Shown: positions 1 through 8,424 of the stretch, piece by piece
Layout of the letters: every line of letters starts with the position of its first letter
Numbering within the stretch: position 1 is the first letter of the stretch
From: a candidate division KSB1 bacterium
GTDB taxonomy: Bacteria; Electryoneota; RPQS01
Direction: 5' to 3'
Assembly: GCA_016214895.1 (NCBI GenBank)
Contig: JACRMR010000002.1
Location: 188,001 to 252,000 of the forward strand
Length of the DNA stretch: 64,000 bases
The notes under the pieces: model-generated
Database searches by the model: none
What the model saw: the letters and a program-made list of their open reading frames with translations, nothing else
Told to the model about the DNA's origin: nothing
Program-made: the position numbers and the translations under genes

Positions 1-1
1 C

Positions 2-181
2 AACCTCGCGACGGCCGAGCAGACGTTGTCCGACTTGGCTGCGGCCGGCATCGATGTGCAGCGGATCACCACTGACTTGATCGAAGATGGTGTCAAGAAG
101 TTCTCGGATTCTTATGATCAACTGCTTGACGCAATCCGCGCCAAGGCAAAGGGCGGAATCAAGTTGAGCAGTGTTCGCTGA
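2..181 (+). CDS. tal: Transaldolase, C-terminal end (partial)
   Basis: Only the last 59 codons are in the window; the start lies to the left. The readable tail runs from NLATAEQTLSDLAAAGI to a TGA at 179-181. It contains the pattern VQRITTDLIEDGVKKFSDSY followed by a helix, which resembles the last helices of Tal-type transaldolases (the 'L..DGV..F..A...L' tail). The family moves a dihydroxyacetone unit between sugar phosphates in the non-oxidative pentose phosphate pathway, in the cytoplasm. The catalytic lysine is outside the window. It could also be the transaldolase half of a bifunctional protein, but the stop right after this helix argues against a C-terminal isomerase fusion. Confidence 0.7.
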   Translation, partial: NLATAEQTLSDLAAAGIDVQRITTDLIEDGVKKFSDSYDQLLDAIRAKAKGGIKLSSVR

Positions 182-205
182 TGATCTTTGACGGTTGAGC
201 GAATC

Positions 206-227
206 AGGCGGGCTTCGCGGCTCGCCT
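206..227 (+). terminator. Terminator-like hairpin after the transaldolase gene
   Basis: AGGCGGGC (206-213) pairs with GCTCGCCT (220-227), with one G-T pair and a six-base loop. A pyrimidine-rich run TCTTCATT follows. It lies 24 bases after the stop, so it probably ends the upstream transcript. The U-tract is imperfect. Confidence 0.45.
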
Positions 228-349
228 TCTTCATTGCCGCGCTTGCGCGATCGCCTGCGCCGCTGCCGCGCAGTAGCCGTACGCTGTTATGGCGAGTTCA
301 AGTTGAACCCGCGCCGGTTGGTATGCAGGCTGACTGCGGCCGGCTGTGC

Positions 350-365
350 GGGCTTGCTTCTTGCA
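350..365 (+). promoter_or_regulatory. Sigma-54-like -24/-12 element upstream of the HPt gene
   Basis: The sequence GGGCTTG-CTTC-TTGCA has the invariant GG (351-352) and GC (363-364) at the correct distance. It differs from TGGCACG-N4-TTGCA at the first base and the A and C of CAC. About 50 bases upstream sits TTCAAGTTGAAC (297-308), close to the TTAAGTTGA block found upstream of two flagellar sigma-54 elements. Expected transcript start is near 376, giving a leader of about 55 bases. Confidence 0.4.
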
Positions 366-431
366 ATTAACCTCCGACACCAGTGGGCGCAGTTTGCCCT
401 ACTTTATTGAGCTTACGTCCGGGAGGCGGTG

Positions 432-773
432 ATGAGATTTAACAGGGAGCGACTAAGCGAGGCCGGGATGGGGGATCCCGAGTTCATTCGGGAGCTTGCG
501 CAAATGATGCTGAGTGACGGCGAGGAGCGAGTGCGGAAGCTGCAAGCGGCGGCCACGGCCACGGACTGGGAGACCGCCGGTCAGATCGCGCACTCCATGA
601 AGGGCGCCGCGCTGACTGTCGGAGCGGAGGACCTGGCTGCGCTGTGCGCGACAGTGGACGACAGCGTACGAAGGCTGCAGTGTACTGACGGCGCGGCAGC
701 GATCGACGCCATCGCCGCGGAGTTCGGTGCCGTTCGCGAAGTCATCCAGCGGGAAATTCAGGAGGTCGGATAA
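432..773 (+). CDS. HPt (histidine phosphotransfer) domain protein
   Basis: A stand-alone HPt protein of 113 aa. It should relay a phosphoryl group between a hybrid kinase and a receiver, here presumably the next gene. The phospho-accepting histidine lies in QIAHSMKGAAL (His-54 counted from the ATG at 432), in the usual H-x-x-K-G context, followed by a second amphipathic helix as expected for the four-helix bundle. The start is the ATG at 432, five bases after GGGAGG; the GTG at 429 is too close to that site. The stop overlaps the start of the response regulator (TAATG), so the two are translationally coupled. No kinase is adjacent, so its donor is unknown. Confidence 0.88.
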   Translation: MRFNRERLSEAGMGDPEFIRELAQMMLSDGEERVRKLQAAATATDWETAGQIAHSMKGAALTVGAEDLAALCATVDDSVRRLQCTDGAAAIDAIAAEFGAVREVIQREIQEVG

Positions 774-1423
774 TGTACGTATTGCTGGTCGAGGACGACC
801 GCTTCTCGCGCAAGGTGCTGCAGGCGATGTTGGAGCGCTTCGGATGCGAGGTTACCGCGGTGGCCAACGGCGCGGACGCGCTGCGGGAATTCGTGCGCCA
901 GAAGCCGGATCTTGTGCTGACCGACTGGCTAATGCCGGAGCTTGATGGGATCACCCTCTGCAAGCGAATCCGCGAATACGAAGACGGCGAATACACGTTT
1001 GTCGTCATGGTAAGCGCCAAGAACCGCAAGGAGGACGTGTTGGAAGCGATGGAGGCCGGCGTTGACGACTTTCTTGCCAAGCCCTTTCACCGCGAGGAAC
1101 TCCGGCTGCGACTGCGCAACGCCGAGCGAATCCTGAATCTACAACACTCACTGGCCAAACGGATTTCCGAGCTCGAAGAGGCTACGGCTCACGTGGAACG
1201 CTTGCAGGGGTTCTTGCCGATCTGCGCCTATTGCAAGAACGTGCGCAATGACGGCGACTTCTGGCAGCAGATCGAGCACTACATTGCTGAACGCGCCGAA
1301 CAGCTCTTCTTCTCGCATTCCATTTGTCCGCAATGCTACGAGAAACACGTCAAGCCGATGGAGGATCGGCTGTACGGCCTGCCGGTCTGTGAACCCACCC
1401 CTGTGACAGAGGACCGGACTTAG
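773..1423 (+). CDS. Response regulator: receiver plus Cys-pair output domain
   Basis: 216 aa. Residues 1-120 form a REC domain: acidic pair E7/D8/D9, phospho-acceptor D51 in VLTDWLMPELDG, conserved lysine in FLAKPF. A short coiled helix (about 125-145) leads to a C-terminal region, LPICAYCKNVRNDGDFW...IEHYI...FSHSICPQC, with two C-x2-C pairs. This tail occurs at the end of many receiver, PAS and GAF proteins and looks metal binding, but I know of no assigned activity for it. There is no DNA-binding or GGDEF domain, so output is likely protein-protein. It overlaps the HPt gene by one base and forms a two-gene phosphorelay operon. Confidence 0.9.
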   Translation: MYVLLVEDDRFSRKVLQAMLERFGCEVTAVANGADALREFVRQKPDLVLTDWLMPELDGITLCKRIREYEDGEYTFVVMVSAKNRKEDVLEAMEAGVDDFLAKPFHREELRLRLRNAERILNLQHSLAKRISELEEATAHVERLQGFLPICAYCKNVRNDGDFWQQIEHYIAERAEQLFFSHSICPQCYEKHVKPMEDRLYGLPVCEPTPVTEDRT

Positions 1424-1574
1424 AGCCTATCCAGCAATAGCAGAACGGCGCGGCAACGCGGCTGCAGCCCGTTGTCCAAGCTGAATGTCAAGCGGCTCAA
1501 GCCACCTTGCCATGCCGAAATTTGCAGCCAACTCGATTTCAAGATAGCTTGCGAACCGGAGGGTCCGACGAGCG

Positions 1575-1605
1575 CGGCCCGCCACACTCAGGGTGTGGCG
1601 GGCCG
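1575..1605 (+). terminator. Perfect 13-bp hairpin upstream of deoC
   Basis: CGGCCCGCCACAC (1575-1587) pairs perfectly with GTGTGGCGGGCCG (1593-1605) across a five-base loop. It is followed by TTGATTGTGG rather than a clean U-run. It most likely ends the HPt/receiver transcript just before the deoC promoter at 1618. Confidence 0.55.
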
Positions 1606-1617
1606 TTGATTGTGGTA

Positions 1618-1646
1618 TTGCAATTTTGCCGCGGAGGTGCTATACT
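1618..1646 (+). promoter_or_regulatory. Sigma-70-type promoter for deoC
   Basis: TTGCAA (1618-1623), a 17-base spacer, then TATACT (1641-1646). Transcription should start near 1653. That places the in-frame TTG at 1652 at or before the transcript start and so favours the GTG at 1688 as the translation start. Confidence 0.6.
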
Positions 1647-1687
1647 AAGGGTTGAAACTTCTCATCAATCCGCGAGCATCTTTCAGC

Positions 1688-2371
<684 letters not shown>

Positions 2372-2389
2372 GAAGCGGAAGCCGAGCGA

Positions 2390-4429
2390 CTATTTCAGGG
2401 CGGTGACCCGTTCGCTGAGCGTGATTGAATCCGGGCCGTGGCCGTCCGGATTCAAACGAATTCTCCAACCCAACGTAACCGGGACGCACGATCCGGCATT
2501 GCCATCCGTGCAGTAGGCCAGCGAAAGCATCGCATGAAGAGTGCCCCCGGCAGTTAACAACGCCGCGGGCAGCCTGACCTCTACCGGCAGCGTTCCGCTC
2601 GTCGCCAAGCCTTCGATGGCGGAGTCGGTCGAGCTTTCGGACGTGATCGCGAAGTTGAGGGGAGCTTCCGGATTCAGGTGAATACCCGGCTCGAATCGCG
2701 GCTCGAATCGCACCAAGAGGTCACTGCCCGGTCTGAATGCATGATCGGTGACAGGAAGAGTATCCGCACTCAGGCTCTTCGCCAGCGTGCTTTGCAGCCC
2801 GGTCAGTCGGAGTTCGGACCACGAACCGTCCTTGACGCTGAAGGCGACGATGCGATCGTGATTCGTGTCCGCGATGTAGAGCGTATCTCCCAGCGAACTT
2901 AACCCGCCGGGTTCGTACAAGTTGAGCATGCCTTCAGCAGATGCGATCTCAAGCGGCGCGCCGCCACCGACAAGCGAGGTGACCTTCCGGGCCGGTTCGT
3001 TGACCCGGCGGATCTTGTGATTGTAGGTGTCGGCGATCAAGATGTCGTCTCCGTGAACGGTTACGCCCAACGGATGCTGCAAGAGCGCGGTACTGAGCGT
3101 CCCGTCGCGATCACCGAAGTCGAAGAGTCCGGTGCCGATCAGCGTGACGACCTCGCGACTTTGCAAACTAACCTTGCGCAGCGCGCTGACTTCACTGTCA
3201 ACGAAGTAGAGCCAGTCGCCCTTGCGGACGATACCGGACGGCTGCGCCAGCGCGGCATAGGTGCCGGTTCCATCGTCGAGGTCCTCGCGGCCCGAACCGG
3301 CCCAGACTTCCGCGATTCCCGACCCGAGATCGAGCCGCCAAAGCTGGTGCGGTCCGGCCATCGCGATGTAGAGCGCGCTGTCCACGAGCGCAAGGTCCCA
3401 GGGACTATTCAGGCCCTGCGCGCGGCCGCGCTGGCCGCCGACTCGATCATACACCTGCTCGCCCGTTCCCGAGATCGTCTCCACGATCTTCGCTGTCAAA
3501 TCGAGCTTGCGGATGAGATGGTTGTCCGTGTCGGCGACGTAGAGCAAGTGATCGCCGTCGAAGGCCACACCTTGCGGGTTGTGGAACTGCGCGGAGGCGA
3601 ATGGACCGTCCGCATTTCCGCGAACTCCGGATCCCGCCACAGAGATCACACGGCCCTGCGGAGTTGCGATGATAATTCGGTCGTGGTTCGAATCCGAGAT
3701 GAACAGGAACCGACCGAGCGGGTCGGCGAGTACTTTGCCCGGAAACGCGAGTCCCGAGGTGGCGGGAACGCGTGACTTGCGCTCAAATGCAGGGGGAGCG
3801 CTGGCCAACGTTCCGTTGGATTTCGCTTCCACCAGCAGCGCCGCCACGACCTGATCGAGCACTTCCCGATTGCCTTCGCCCGAGAGCGCACCGACTACCT
3901 TGCCCGCGGGATCGATGATCATCAGCGTCGGCCACGAGCGCACGGAATAGGCCGACCAAATCTCGTGATCCTGATCGACGATCACCGGATGACCGATGTT
4001 GTACCGCTGGCAGGCCTGCAGGATATTTCTTTCATCACCCTCGTTGTCGAACTTGGCGGAGTGAACTCCGATCACGACGACCGGACGCCCGGCATATTTG
4101 TGCTCAATGTACGCGAGGTCCGGGAGGATGTGCATGCAGTTGATGCAGCAATAGGTCCAGAAATCGAGCACTACGACACTGCCCTTCAGCTCCTCATCAA
4201 GCCGCAGCGGCCTGTCAGTATTCACCCACGCGAATTCGCGCGGGAATCGTGGGGCTCCCACTCGGTCCGTCGGCAACTGGATTCTCGACATGCCGGTCGT
4301 ATCCTTTGGTGAATTCGTCTCATCGGCGACACGCGAGAAGGGAAACGGCACGCGATGCGGTGAACCACTTCCGCAACTTGAAATTGCGAAGAGCATCATG
4401 CCCAGCAGTACTACGATTCCCGATTGCAT
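2390..4429 (-). CDS. NHLRC2-like lipoprotein: thioredoxin-like domain plus NHL beta-propeller
   Basis: 679 aa. The first 19 residues are a lipoprotein signal with lipobox ISSC (Cys-19). Residues about 60-195 are a thioredoxin/TlpA-like fold with the motif WTYCCINC (Cys-94, 95, 98), characteristic of the NHLRC2 family, in place of the classical CxxC. Residues about 210-540 carry repeated NHL blades (IFISDSNHDRI, LYVADTDNHLIRK, ILIADTYNHKIRR, LYIADTNHDRI). The last 130 residues are a beta-rich domain with a Cys pair near YCTDGNAGSC. Likely periplasm-facing and redox linked; the substrate is unknown. It stands alone, divergent from the shikimate operon and convergent with deoC. Confidence 0.85.
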   Translation of the reverse strand: MQSGIVVLLGMMLFAISSCGSGSPHRVPFPFSRVADETNSPKDTTGMSRIQLPTDRVGAPRFPREFAWVNTDRPLRLDEELKGSVVVLDFWTYCCINCMHILPDLAYIEHKYAGRPVVVIGVHSAKFDNEGDERNILQACQRYNIGHPVIVDQDHEIWSAYSVRSWPTLMIIDPAGKVVGALSGEGNREVLDQVVAALLVEAKSNGTLASAPPAFERKSRVPATSGLAFPGKVLADPLGRFLFISDSNHDRIIIATPQGRVISVAGSGVRGNADGPFASAQFHNPQGVAFDGDHLLYVADTDNHLIRKLDLTAKIVETISGTGEQVYDRVGGQRGRAQGLNSPWDLALVDSALYIAMAGPHQLWRLDLGSGIAEVWAGSGREDLDDGTGTYAALAQPSGIVRKGDWLYFVDSEVSALRKVSLQSREVVTLIGTGLFDFGDRDGTLSTALLQHPLGVTVHGDDILIADTYNHKIRRVNEPARKVTSLVGGGAPLEIASAEGMLNLYEPGGLSSLGDTLYIADTNHDRIVAFSVKDGSWSELRLTGLQSTLAKSLSADTLPVTDHAFRPGSDLLVRFEPRFEPGIHLNPEAPLNFAITSESSTDSAIEGLATSGTLPVEVRLPAALLTAGGTLHAMLSLAYCTDGNAGSCVPVTLGWRIRLNPDGHGPDSITLSERVTALK

Positions 4430-4681
4430 TCGCGTTGGATCCCGGTTTGATTCAGAGTAAGTTCAGCGTTCGTCAGGCAATTGCTGCATAAACGCCGCGT
4501 GCAGCCCAAAAGTTTCCGACCGCCGAGAGTGGCACGGCCAGACAACAGGATTACAAGCAGTTAGGATGAATCCCGAGACAGTGAGCGCGAACGGAAAGCA
4601 CACAGGCCGCGCGACGGTGCCGCGAGGAGTCCTCCGCTGAGTCAGGCGCGAATCACACCCGCATGCTCTCCACTCCGCGGA

Positions 4682-5923
4682 GTGCTGTCACTTCCGGGCG
4701 ACAAGTCGATCTCGCACCGTCGGGCACTGTTCACTTTGCTCACGGACGAGGAAGTCCGGATTGCGAACTACGGCAGTGGCGATGATTGCGCGACGTCGCT
4801 GACATGTCTAAGTGAGATGGGCAAACGCGTTAAGCGCAACGGTAACGAAGTGTTGATCGGCGGGACGGCCGATAACAAGCGAGTTCGGCTCGATTGCGGC
4901 AATTCGGGTACGACTGCGCGGTTGCTCATGGGATTGCTGGCCGGATGCGATGGCAAGTTCGAGCTCGTCGGCGATGAGTCCTTGTCGCGGCGCCCGATGA
5001 ATCGGGTGGCTGAGCCGTTGCGCCGCATGGGCGCGCAGATCGAGCTTACCGACGGTCACCTGCCGGCGAGAATCACCGGGGCTGATCTTACCGGCATTCG
5101 ATACGAAGCTCCGGTCGCGAGCGCACAGGTCAAATCGGCGGTACTGCTGGCCGGACTGCGCGCCACCGGCGAAACGTACTATCGAGAGCCGGCACCGAGT
5201 CGAGATCATACCGAACGATTGCTTGAGATCGCCCCCGATCCGGAAGGATGGTTGTGTGCGCACGGAGGAGTGGCGTTTCCCGCCGCCCGCTTGCGCGGCG
5301 AGGTGCCAGGCGATCCTTCGTCCGCTGCGTTCTGGATTTGTGCCGCCAATCTGATTCCGGATTCCAAAATCCGGTTGCACGGCGTGCTGGCGAATCGCGG
5401 CCGAAATCAATATGTCTCGATGTTGCGGGTGTGCGGCGCCGGGATTACCGCCACAGCTCCGCGCAAGCAGGGTGGCGAGGACGTTTGCGACCTGCACGTG
5501 CAACAGGCGACGCTCACGCCGCTCGGTATCGAAAACGCGAACGCTTCGCAAGTAATTGATGAGATTCCCGTGTTGTCCGTGTTGGCCGCAACGCTCGCGG
5601 GACGCAGTGAATTTCATGACGTGGGCGAACTGCGTGTCAAGGAGTCCGACCGGCTGGCGTTGATCGTCGAGAATTTGCGCGCGATGGGTGCCGACGTCAG
5701 GGATTGGAGTGACGGGTTTGCCGTGATTGGGGGCGGGCGGTTGCACGGAGCGCGAATCAGGGCCGCAGGCGATCATCGCATTGCCATGGCGTTCGCGGTT
5801 GCGGGATTATGGGCAACCGGCGAAACGATCATCGACGATGCGCACTGTGTTTCCGTTTCATATCCGGAATTCTGGGAGCACATGCGGGCGCTGGTGCCGG
5901 GATCGGTCCGCATCAATGAGTGA
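4682..5923 (+). CDS. aroA: 3-phosphoshikimate 1-carboxyvinyltransferase (EPSP synthase)
   Basis: Joins phosphoenolpyruvate to shikimate 3-phosphate, the sixth shikimate-pathway step. Signatures: LPGDKSISHRRA (PEP/S3P site), the LDCGNSGTTARLLMGLL block, VASAQVKSAVLLAGL, RDHTERLL, FHDVGELRVKESDRL, and GDHRIAMAFAVAG. The coordinates use the first standard start (GTG 4682), which has no separate ribosome site and leaves almost nothing before LPGDKS. The same frame is open upstream to a stop at 4562. It encodes SQARITPACSPLRGV after a CTG at 4637 that sits seven bases after AGGAG (4625-4629), so the real start is probably that CTG (see findings). First gene of the operon; overlaps aroE by 8 bases. 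Confidence 0.95.
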   Translation: MLSLPGDKSISHRRALFTLLTDEEVRIANYGSGDDCATSLTCLSEMGKRVKRNGNEVLIGGTADNKRVRLDCGNSGTTARLLMGLLAGCDGKFELVGDESLSRRPMNRVAEPLRRMGAQIELTDGHLPARITGADLTGIRYEAPVASAQVKSAVLLAGLRATGETYYREPAPSRDHTERLLEIAPDPEGWLCAHGGVAFPAARLRGEVPGDPSSAAFWICAANLIPDSKIRLHGVLANRGRNQYVSMLRVCGAGITATAPRKQGGEDVCDLHVQQATLTPLGIENANASQVIDEIPVLSVLAATLAGRSEFHDVGELRVKESDRLALIVENLRAMGADVRDWSDGFAVIGGGRLHGARIRAAGDHRIAMAFAVAGLWATGETIIDDAHCVSVSYPEFWEHMRALVPGSVRINE

Positions 5924-6752
5924 GAAGTATTTTCGGTTCGGTTTGCTGGGACAGCAGATTGCTTACAGCCTGAGCCCGCGGATTTTCGACTGGGCTCTGC
6001 GGGAGGCGGGGCTTGCGGGGTCGTACGAAAGCTGTTCGCTTGCGGAGAGCGATGTCGCCGTATTCATGTGGACTCATGTGAAATCGCTTGACGGGCTGAA
6101 TGTCACCGTGCCGTACAAGACCGTAGTCGCCGGACTCTGTCATGAACTCAGTGCTGACGCATCGCGGATTGGTGCCGTGAATACCGCCTATTGGAGTGGC
6201 AATCGACTGATCGGCGATAATACGGACAGCTCAGGGTTCGGTTTTGCGCTTGATCTGCTCCTGAAAAATCGTCCGCCATGCCGCCGGGTGCTGGTGATCG
6301 GCGGCGGCGGTGCCGCGCGTGCGACGTTGCTCGAATTGGAACGACGCGGTGTCCGAGAAGTTACCGTGGCGGCCCGCGATACGACCAGAGCGGAGAGCAC
6401 GCTGCAACACTTGGCGTTCTCGGGCCTGCGGGTCGTGCCGTTGAATGACTGCATAAGCGGCGACGGTTATGACCTGATGATTCAGGCAACTCCCATCGGC
6501 AGCGTCAATCAGCCCGGGACTCCGGTACCGCGCATGCTTCCGATCGATTCCGCTACCGCGGTCATGGATTTGATCTACGCCCCGCGGGAAACTGAATTCC
6601 TGCGTCAGGCGCGCGAGTGCGGAGCGCAGACGATGAATGGACTGCCGATGTTGATCGCGCAGGCGGCCGCGGCGTTTGAGATCTGGACCGGGGTCCGCTT
6701 CGCGCTCGAAAAGGCCATGCTTGAACTGTTACCCGAATTCTCGCCAAGATGA
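5916..6752 (+). CDS. aroE: Shikimate dehydrogenase
   Basis: Reduces 3-dehydroshikimate to shikimate with NADPH. 278 aa, normal length. Signatures: YSLSPRIFDWAL (shikimate site with the SLSP serines), GLNVTVPYKT with the catalytic lysine, GAVNTAYW, GDNTDSSGF, the dinucleotide loop VIGGGGAARATLLEL, ATPIG, and MDLIYAPRETEFL then NGLPMLIAQAAAAFEIWTG. The ATG at 5916 is within the last codons of aroA (8-base overlap). The stop overlaps the aroC start (ATGA), indicating translational coupling. Confidence 0.96.
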   Translation: MSEKYFRFGLLGQQIAYSLSPRIFDWALREAGLAGSYESCSLAESDVAVFMWTHVKSLDGLNVTVPYKTVVAGLCHELSADASRIGAVNTAYWSGNRLIGDNTDSSGFGFALDLLLKNRPPCRRVLVIGGGGAARATLLELERRGVREVTVAARDTTRAESTLQHLAFSGLRVVPLNDCISGDGYDLMIQATPIGSVNQPGTPVPRMLPIDSATAVMDLIYAPRETEFLRQARECGAQTMNGLPMLIAQAAAAFEIWTGVRFALEKAMLELLPEFSPR

Positions 6753-7915
6753 TCCAATTTCTTACCGCCGGAGAAAGTCACGGGAGGTGCCTGGTCGGGA
6801 TTCTGGAAGGAATGCCGGCCGGACTGGCGATTTCCGAATCGGAGATTGCCGTTGATCTCAAGCGCCGTCAACATGGCTACGGTCGTGGCGACCGCATGAA
6901 GATCGAGCAAGATCACGCGCAGATTCTGACTGGCGTGCGGTACGGACTCACCATGGGTTCGCCGATTGCACTGCTCATCGAAAACCGGGACTGGCCCAAT
7001 TGGACTTCGCGAATGCGCGCGGATACGCCTCCGGACGGCGAGCGAGTTCCGCCGCTTACGAGTCCGCGTCCGGGTCACGCGGACTGGGCGGGTTCGTTAA
7101 AGTACCGTCATAGTGATATCCGCAATGTGATCGAGCGCTCCTCTGCGCGCGAGACCACGACGCGCGTCGCGCTGGCGGCGATTGGCCGCAAGTTCTTCCG
7201 CGAGTTGGGGATCGAGGTCGGCAGCCACGTGATTCAAATCGGCCCGGTGGCCGCCAACTGCTCCCAGGGCGAACGCACGGTGTCGGAGCTCAATCGCGAC
7301 GCGGATGCAAGTCCTGTTCGTTGCCTCGACGCGGCGGCCGGGGCGCGCATGATCGAGGCGATTGACGATGCGAAAGCGCAGGGAGACACGCTGGGCGGTG
7401 TGTTTGAAGTGGTTGTGACCGGGTTGCCGGTAGGGATCGGCAGCTTCTCTCATTATGACAAGCGGCTGGACGGTATTCTCGCGGGCGCCATGATGTCGAT
7501 TCATGCGATGAAGGCGGTCGGCTTCGGCATGGGCTTCGATGTGGCAAGTCATCCCGGCAGCGAAGTCCACGATCGACTGTTTCCCGGTGAGCTGCGCGAA
7601 GTTGAGCGACAGACGAATAACGCGGGGGGAACCGAGGGCGGGATGACCAACGGTGAGCCGCTGCGCATCCGAGTTGCCATGAAGCCGCTGTCCACCTTGG
7701 GGCGGCCGCTGGATTCCGTCGATCTTGCGACAGGTGAGCCGGTAACGGCCTTGCGCGAGCGCAGTGACGTTTGCGCGGTGCCCGCCGCGGCCATTGTCGG
7801 GGAAGCGATGGCGCTGCTCGCCCTGGTGAATCCGTTCCTGGAGAAGTTCGGCGGAGATTCCATGGACGAAATTCGCGCACACCTGAACGCCACGCCGCCA
7901 TCGCCATGGGTATAG
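6749..7915 (+). CDS. aroC: Chorismate synthase
   Basis: Converts EPSP to chorismate using reduced flavin, the last common shikimate step. 388 aa. Signatures: FLTAGESHGRCLVGILEGMPAG at the N-terminus, RRQHGYGRGDRMKIEQD (FMN/EPSP binding), SPRPGHADWAGSLKY, ERSSARETTTRVALAAI, HPGSEVHDRL, and NNAGGTEGGMTNGEPLRIR. Starts with an ATGA overlap on aroE and ends 10 bases inside aroK. Confidence 0.97.
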   Translation: MIQFLTAGESHGRCLVGILEGMPAGLAISESEIAVDLKRRQHGYGRGDRMKIEQDHAQILTGVRYGLTMGSPIALLIENRDWPNWTSRMRADTPPDGERVPPLTSPRPGHADWAGSLKYRHSDIRNVIERSSARETTTRVALAAIGRKFFRELGIEVGSHVIQIGPVAANCSQGERTVSELNRDADASPVRCLDAAAGARMIEAIDDAKAQGDTLGGVFEVVVTGLPVGIGSFSHYDKRLDGILAGAMMSIHAMKAVGFGMGFDVASHPGSEVHDRLFPGELREVERQTNNAGGTEGGMTNGEPLRIRVAMKPLSTLGRPLDSVDLATGEPVTALRERSDVCAVPAAAIVGEAMALLALVNPFLEKFGGDSMDEIRAHLNATPPSPWV

Positions 7916-8424
7916 TCTTCCTTACTGGAATGCCGGGTTCCGGCAAATCCAGTGCGGGGCGCGAGCTTGCGCGGGTGATGGCAAGGCCATTTTGCGACCT
8001 GGACGAGCTGATCGTTGAGCAAGCCAAGCTGACCATTCCGGAGATCTTCAGCAGCCGTGGCGAATCCGCGTTTCGTGCGGTTGAAACGGCCGCCTTGGAA
8101 ACTGCACTCGAGCGAACCGAAGCCGTCATTGCATTGGGCGGGGGGACACTGATCGCTCCGCACAATCTTGAACTTGTCCGTGATCGCGGCGTGCTGGTCT
8201 ATCTGGCAGCCCCAATTGAAGTGTTGTGCCGGCGGCTGGGAACCGCGAGTGGCCGCCCGCTGGTTGAAGGACTCGTCAGCGGAGACGATATTCGGCGAAA
8301 GCTCGAAGCACTTTGGCGGGCGCGGCGCGCGACGTATGAAAGCGCACACGTCGTCGTCTGGTCCGGGACCACATCGAGTCTGGAGCAGGTTGTAAAACAG
8401 ATTTCTGAACGGATATTGAAGTGA
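7906..8424 (+). CDS. aroK: Shikimate kinase
   Basis: Phosphorylates shikimate with ATP. 172 aa. Walker A GMPGSGKS at residues 8-15, DLDELI (Mg/shikimate aspartate), FRAVETAALE (the F-R-x-x-E shikimate site), GGGTLIAPHN (Walker-B-like glycine run), and the lid arginine in GRPLVEGL. The ATG at 7906 gives the canonical short N-terminus and overlaps the end of aroC by 10 bases; longer upstream starts would read through aroC in another frame. The stop overlaps the aroBQ start (GTGA). Confidence 0.95.
   Translation: MGIVFLTGMPGSGKSSAGRELARVMARPFCDLDELIVEQAKLTIPEIFSSRGESAFRAVETAALETALERTEAVIALGGGTLIAPHNLELVRDRGVLVYLAAPIEVLCRRLGTASGRPLVEGLVSGDDIRRKLEALWRARRATYESAHVVVWSGTTSSLEQVVKQISERILK

Noticed and set aside
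378-395. Second sigma-54-like site TGGGCGCAGTTTGCCC before the HPt gene
   Set aside because: The distance between GG and GC is one base short of the required spacing.
4868-4876. GCCGATAA, a perfect sigma-28 -10, inside aroA
   Set aside because: No TAAA-like -35 at the proper distance and it lies within a coding sequence of an unrelated pathway.
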